DNA of 64,000 bases, from assembly GCA_947462335.1 (NCBI GenBank), contig OX381707.1:14103418-14167417 (forward strand). Direction: 5' to 3'. The DNA comes from Harmothoe impar (taxonomy: Eukaryota > Annelida > Polychaeta > Phyllodocida > Polynoidae). Below the pieces are notes generated by a model. The model had not been told where the DNA came from. It saw only the letters and a list, made by a program, of their open reading frames with translations, and made no database searches. Position numbers and translations under genes: made by a program. Positions 59,466-64,000 of the stretch are shown piece by piece. Position 1 is the stretch's first letter; the number at the start of each line of letters is the position of its first letter.

Positions 59466-61192
59466 GGCCACTCCAAATAATATCCTTTTTTCTCATCACC
59501 ACGCGCATCCCCTTAATCGTGTTTTTATTATTATTATTTATTTTTTTGCAAATTTTGATGGAAAAAAATATGGTAATAATGAATGGCATATATCATGGGC
59601 AAATATCATATCGAACTAAAGCTTAGAGTGCTGCTAATGCTAAGAAAACATGATGGCATAAACTCCCCACTTCTGTTGTTTTGGCTATTTCTGGCCCTTT
59701 TCAGGCTTATACCCCTACAGAATAACCAGTTTTGCACCAATTTATTCAAATATTTGGTATATGTGAAAAAACATGCTAATAATTCGAGAAATCTCTATTT
59801 TTTGTATATTGGCCTAATATTTTCCATTTTCTGGCCCTCCAAATGCCCAAAAACCCCTGAAAATGTCAAAACCACTAAAAATATCATGTTTACATGTCTC
59901 CCATGTGTACTGAGGCAGTAACAGCTTATTCCTAATATCATATTCTATTAGGTCTATGGTATAGGCAAGTGATTCACGAGGTTTTCACTAGATATCTTCC
60001 ATATTTTTTTCTCCGCAGTCATTTAAGTGTGTTTTGTCAGCAAAATATTCAAATGTCATTTCAGGTTGATACCTCTATATAGTAAATAAAGAAGATCCAC
60101 ACAGTCTCTATTGTATCCCAGATTGTGAGGTAACTCTTGTGTCTTCTGCTGGAAAAAAGACATTTTGAAAAATATCCAATAATCTTGCCTCCAGGAGCAT
60201 ATGTCTATTGGGATACATATTTTCTGTCACGGAGTCACCCGGAATATTGGTCACGGAGTCACCAGCCACCCTGATGAAAATTTAAACCTTCATAGAATTG
60301 TTAATACCCAATATATTTAAGTGATCTCTGGTTTTCCTGTGTCCTACCCACTCCCTCTAATGTTCTAATGCAAAAATCCACCATTTTTATGCTCATTTAT
60401 ACAAGAAATTATTTCCGTCACGGAGTCACCCGGGTGACTCCGTGACGTAAAATAGGTTAATAGGGGTATTTTAGGCCTATACTGTGCAAATTTGGTCCAG
60501 CCAGATATCATGATGCTTCATATTTCTTAAAGTACACATGATCAGGACACTGTAGAGTGAATTTAACCGATAATGGGACCATTTTGAGGAAACTGGGGTA
60601 AAGTTGAGAGTATGTAGTTGAAATGTTCATATTTCTGATAAATGTTCAAAATTCATCGGGCTGTATCTCAAAAACTATTACTCAGAGGATTTCCATTTTT
60701 GGTATGCTTCAAGATATAATGTTGGCCCAGCTTGTAAACAAGATTATTAGTTGCTGTGATGTATTTAAAACATAATGTTCATGATCATGGATTTTTCGTC
60801 ACGGAGTCACCTGAAAAAAGGACAATAAACTTCACGAGGCGATAAAAACTGAACCGCTAGGGTTAGAAATGTATCAAAAAGTGTTCCAAAGAGCCAAGAT
60901 GTATACCTTTCAATATACTAAACTTGTTTAAACATATAAAGAACTTTCTGATTTGTCCTTCCTCTATCCTAAAACAACATAAGTCAGGAGTTTGAGCCTG
61001 TATGTATACATATTCACTTCTTGCATAGATCTAGGTCACCTATCTTTTGATTAGTTAAACATTATTCTAGTTTGGTGTGAGTCTAGATCTCTCTACTTAT
61101 TTTGCCCTGAGCAAAAAAAAGGGAAAAAAAGCGCCCTCGTCATATTTCTTATGGCTTGGTGATGAGAAACAGGGATATTATTTGGAGTGGCC
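59466..61192. mobile_element. family E, long copy 3 (1727 bp, TAA target duplication)
   Basis: The ends GGCCACTCCAAATAATATCC and GGATATTATTTGGAGTGGCC are perfect 20-bp inverted repeats, with TAA on each side (59463-59465 and 61193-61195). Next inside are TCTCATCACCACGCGCATC and TTGGTGATGAGA. It is several times longer than its relatives and holds the GTCACGGAGTCACC array. A 112-codon frame at 59583 has no recognisable domain and no transposase motif was seen. PIF/Harbinger-like by target site. Confidence 0.85.
60226..60811. repeat. GTCACGGAGTCACC motif array with a 32-bp palindrome
   Basis: Exact copies stand at 60226-60239, 60250-60263, 60417-60430 and 60798-60811, with an inverted copy at 60433-60446. 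The third and the inverted copy form a perfect 32-bp palindrome (60416-60447, half-site CGTCACGGAGTCACCC). Intervening DNA is AT-rich and unrelated. Confidence 0.9.
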
Positions 61193-61584
61193 TAAACATG
61201 GTTGGTCATTCATGGCCTAACCTGGCCAGCACACTATTCTCACCTGCCCTCCTGCACAACTTCCTCCACACACCTGCCCGCACTCATGTGATGCCTCACC
61301 TGGTTGACGCTGTCCTTCTCACTCCACATTTTCTACAAAAACCTCCTCTCCGCTGTCTATGCTGGGGGTGTCCAATAATGAGTCTATGGATGTGTTCATA
61401 CACACCGCCAAGCAGTTGGACTACAAACCTTGCAGACCGCTGTTAGATTTGAGCCTTCTAAAGTTACAGTGCAAATTGATCTCATTCGTTTCAGTTGACA
61501 GACGCAACTAATAGGCATCTTCTCTCTGAAAAGGTCAACAAACTATGATAAATATCATATTCGTAAGTCCATGTGAAAGCCGCC

Positions 61585-62056
61585 TCAGCTTATTATTATG
61601 GTGGTCGCTGATGCGGGCCTTGTTGTGCATTGAACGCTCTTCTTTGTCAAACTTGCATGTAATTCATTGCTCAGAAAGAGGCCACCAGGGAAGAAATCTG
61701 TATCAATTTTAACAGCCTTTGGTGTATCATTCAATTTTACAAACCTAACCAACACTGATTTAGAGCAACTTATTTCACTCATAGTAACCATGAATGACAC
61801 TCATCTCTCAGGAAATATTGCCAGATAAGATAGGGAGCTAAGATACCATTGATCAACCACACACGTATCCATCCAATTGCATCGCTGATGGCAAACAAGA
61901 CAGATATATCAGGGATCTAGTATCTTTATAAGCCCACTGATAACCTTTCCGGGTGTTGCCTAGGGCCAAGCCTATGATCAGGCTACTGTTGATGAAAGCA
62001 GTGCAATCCAACAAGGTATGTTTACCCTGGAAACCCACCAAATATCCTTTGAACAA
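61585..62056 (-). pseudogene. coding-like segment of module T6
   Basis: On the minus strand, 61853-62056 (67 codons, with GNTRKGYQWAYKDTRS) matches the GYQWADQ segment of T1. The DNA just downstream reads NWMDTCVVDQWYLSSLS, then LAIFPER, in the frame shared with T1-T3. After one stop the frame 61585-61800 continues with SFMVTMSEI and VLVRFVKLNDTPKAVK, then GLFLSNELH, the last shared with T1 (GFFLTNEL, minus strand near 23530). Stops and frame changes mean it is not functional as read. The family is unknown. Confidence 0.4.
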
Positions 62057-62135
62057 TTCAACAAATTCCTTTCTAGCACATTTCTAGCACTGACTCAGAT
62101 AGGTTTATCTAGTTATAGCTATTTGCGGTAATTTA

Positions 62136-62465
62136 GGCCACTTATGAAAATAAAATGGTTTCTCATCACCGCGTACATCATAAAAAATCAGATTTTCAGG
62201 ATTTTTTACAAATTGTTGATGAAAAGATGATAAATATGGACAAACATTGGCATTTTTTTGTAACAAATTAAAGGTAATGCTGCCAGTAATGCAGTGAGAT
62301 AGAAATAACTTAGATTTCCCCCACTTTTAAAGACCAATAAATTCTTAACTACTAAAACTTGAAATTTGATTGTGAAAAATGCATATTTTTGCCTGCGAGT
62401 AAAAAAAGCAAAAAAAGCCTCCCTTGTCATATTTTTTAGTTGCTGGTGATGATTTCTCAGTGACC
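62136..62465. mobile_element. MITE family E, copy 4 (TTA target duplication)
   Basis: It starts GGCCACTTATG and ends CTCAGTGACC, flanked by TTA (62133-62135 and 62466-62468). It contains 'ttctcatcaccgcgtacatc' and matches 44933-45256 along its length. 330 bp, noncoding. Confidence 0.85.
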
Positions 62466-62469
62466 TTAA

Positions 62470-63040
62470 GTAGCTCTAGATGCAAGAATTTGGTTAATGT
62501 CACCCTCTCAGTCTGATTGTTCGATGGAACAGTTTAAGCTAGGAATTTACAGATTAGTAGTAAAATAATGTTATTCCAGAAGCCCCTGTACAAACCTGCC
62601 GTAATGATAGTAATTAGCAGCTTTACGATTCTGAGAGCAAGAATACTAATATAACGGAGGAGAAGGTACTACTTGTAATGGTATTTCCAGTGCTGGACCT
62701 AACCCCCTTTCATTACACAACCCTGGCTCACTTCATCTTTTGCACTGATCTATACTTTAAGTAGCAGACAGCTAAACAATAATTAACAATAATTATCATT
62801 TATAGTTTTTGTCTTTTGCATGGAAAGCATCTGCAATTATTTGTTCATAAAATTCTTCTCACATCCAGTCCTCTCTATGGAATACGATTGTTTAAAACAA
62901 TTAGATCTGTTCAGTGTAGGTCTGTTTCCAATCTCACCTTATTAAGGGGGTGGTATTGTGTCATTTGACTCAGTTTTGTTTCCTCCAGTGCCTACTGATG
63001 TAAAACACTCTACCTCTAAAGAAATCACTTATTTGCACAC
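62470..63040. other. module end and unassigned stretch
   Basis: 62500-62680 is the last recognisable piece of module T6. Nothing was recognised from there to the LTR. Confidence 0.45.
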
Positions 63041-63043
63041 ATG

Positions 63044-63574
63044 TGTGGGGGTTGTGAAAGTATGAAACAGACACAGGTTCCGAATTCGGTTTGAATGCAA
63101 CAGGCTCTTTTATTCGAGTTTCAATCATTGGTTCTCATATGAACACGGCTCCTACAAATCACTGTATAATGCACGATTAATCACAAGGTTCGAAGTACAC
63201 AAGCAGCATTCTCGCTGGTTCGAAATCAGCAGAGCTGTATGAACTGGCCTTGTCCCAGCAAGGGCTGGTGCAAGAGCCAGGAGCAGAAGGGGTGTAGGGG
63301 TCCCGGTCAAGAATGTAGCGAAGGGTGTGGGTCAGAGCTCGTCCTGGGATGAACTCCCTGATGTGGCCAACTGCAGCCTCTTATATACCCGTGTGCAGGC
63401 CAGGCAGTGTCGACATGGCACTCCACCGGCACACCATCTGGAGTGCCCTACCTGAACTCGCAACTGGGTAACGTTAGGGGACATGGGACAGGACACCAGG
63501 TGTTAGCGTAGAACTGTGCCATTCCCGCCTCAAAACCATGAACACATTGTACACGTATACCATTGCCCCTTACA
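63044..63574 (-). mobile_element. solo LTR of a retrotransposon
   Basis: Read on the minus strand it starts TGTAAGGGGCAATGG and ends CAACCCCCACA, the usual TG...CA form. It has a TATA box (GGTATATAAGAGG, plus-strand 63381-63390) about 270 bp before AATAAAAGAG (plus-strand 63107-63113), as expected of U3-R-U5. Neither a primer-binding site nor internal coding DNA adjoins, so it is solo. The flanks both contain ACATG but not in perfect register with the TG/CA ends. Size and form suggest Ty3/Gypsy; this is not proven. Confidence 0.7.
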
Positions 63575-63579
63575 TGTAA

Positions 63580-64000
63580 GTATATCCTATCCTATATAAA
63601 GGGTTTCGCTTACAAAACAAAATGGCTGTATTCTTTATTGGTAATTCTATATTGAGTACAATTTGTACTGGTATGTCTCTAGTATAGTTGTGTTCTGGCT
63701 ATAGTGGGCTTTGATGCACATTGCTTACTTGGATGAGTGGGGGGGTCAGATGGGGGTCAATACCTTGAGCCAAAAAATCTATAGGTGAGTAGGGGAATCC
63801 TTCTGCCAATTGGCTATCTTAAAACTAAGTAAATAGCCTGAGGCTATAAAGGCGTGTGATTGAGTTGAAGCTATACACTTACTACAAGCAATCACCTCAG
63901 GCGATAGCGTCCCAAATATTGTCACTTCTAATCATCCTTACCAACAACTACAACTAAAAGCAGTTTCTCATGTATCGGAACATCAGGTACAACATCGCAC
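63580..64000. other. unassigned stretch to window end
   Basis: No gene or repeat copy was recognised. Confidence 0.5.

Larger units (their letters stand above)
58790..62700. repeat. large module, copy T6
   Basis: Landmarks: 'gaacaaaacacatttcctaa' (58862), then after a family E insertion 'gcatcttctctctgaaaagg' (61515), 'ggcctctttctgagcaatga' (minus strand, about 61660) and 'cacacgtatccatcc' (61860), then after another family E insertion 'caaacctgccgtaatgat' (62593). The order agrees with T1-T5. Confidence 0.65.

Noticed and set aside
61156..61446. 96-codon frame crossing the right end of the 59466-61192 element
   Set aside because: It begins inside the element's TIR and continues into flanking DNA, which is not expected of a gene of either.
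61585..61800. Tudor-domain likeness of VLVRFVKLNDTPKAVK
   Set aside because: The resemblance is limited to one short strand pattern and key aromatic-cage residues could not be placed.

Overview
This looks like animal nuclear DNA, AT-rich and dominated by decayed transposable elements, with no compact gene, operon or rRNA gene. The repeat style suggests an invertebrate chordate such as amphioxus: many short TIR elements flanked by TTA/TAA, TA or TTAA, minisatellites inside elements, and LINE 3' ends in (TTCAAA)-like tails. That is an inference from memory of such genomes, not a database match. No complete host gene is supported. Two exon-like segments on the plus strand (4294-4340 and 11644-11721) could be the end of a gene, and three LINE reverse-transcriptase tails are broken.

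Layout. 0-23 kb is mostly unique sequence with scattered MITEs, LINE relics (7.1, 10.5 and 16.8 kb), a (TA)n tract and tRNA-like promoter boxes. From 23 kb to 62.7 kb the window is built from diverged copies of the same long module in the same orientation: 23.03-25.3, 26.56-28.9, 36.9-38.6 with 40.4-43.96, 44.4-54.8 and 58.8-62.7 kb. Partial copies lie at 20.8 and 32.5 kb. On the minus strand several copies keep short peptide stretches in the same reading frame, so the ancestor was probably partly coding, now pseudogenised. I could not identify the product.

Transposons landed in these modules, and comparing copies gives empty and filled sites. The clearest is a 2056-bp CACTG-ended element (52060-54115) packed with four kinds of tandem repeat, inserted with a TAC duplication at a site still empty near 43136 and 21047. 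Others are a 908-bp TTAA-flanked element (54822-55729), nested CACTG/TA elements rich in palindromes (46.85, 50.3 and 50.86 kb), a 1727-bp element with TAA flanks carrying a repeated GTCACGGAGTCACC motif (59466-61192), and six copies of one small MITE family.

Between modules, 33376-35820 is a 2.4-kb foldback element whose arms hold about thirteen copies of the palindrome GTTGCCTAGCAAC, which fits the X-box bound by RFX factors. The right end of the window holds a solo LTR (63044-63574). Identities, copy boundaries and family names were judged by eye.
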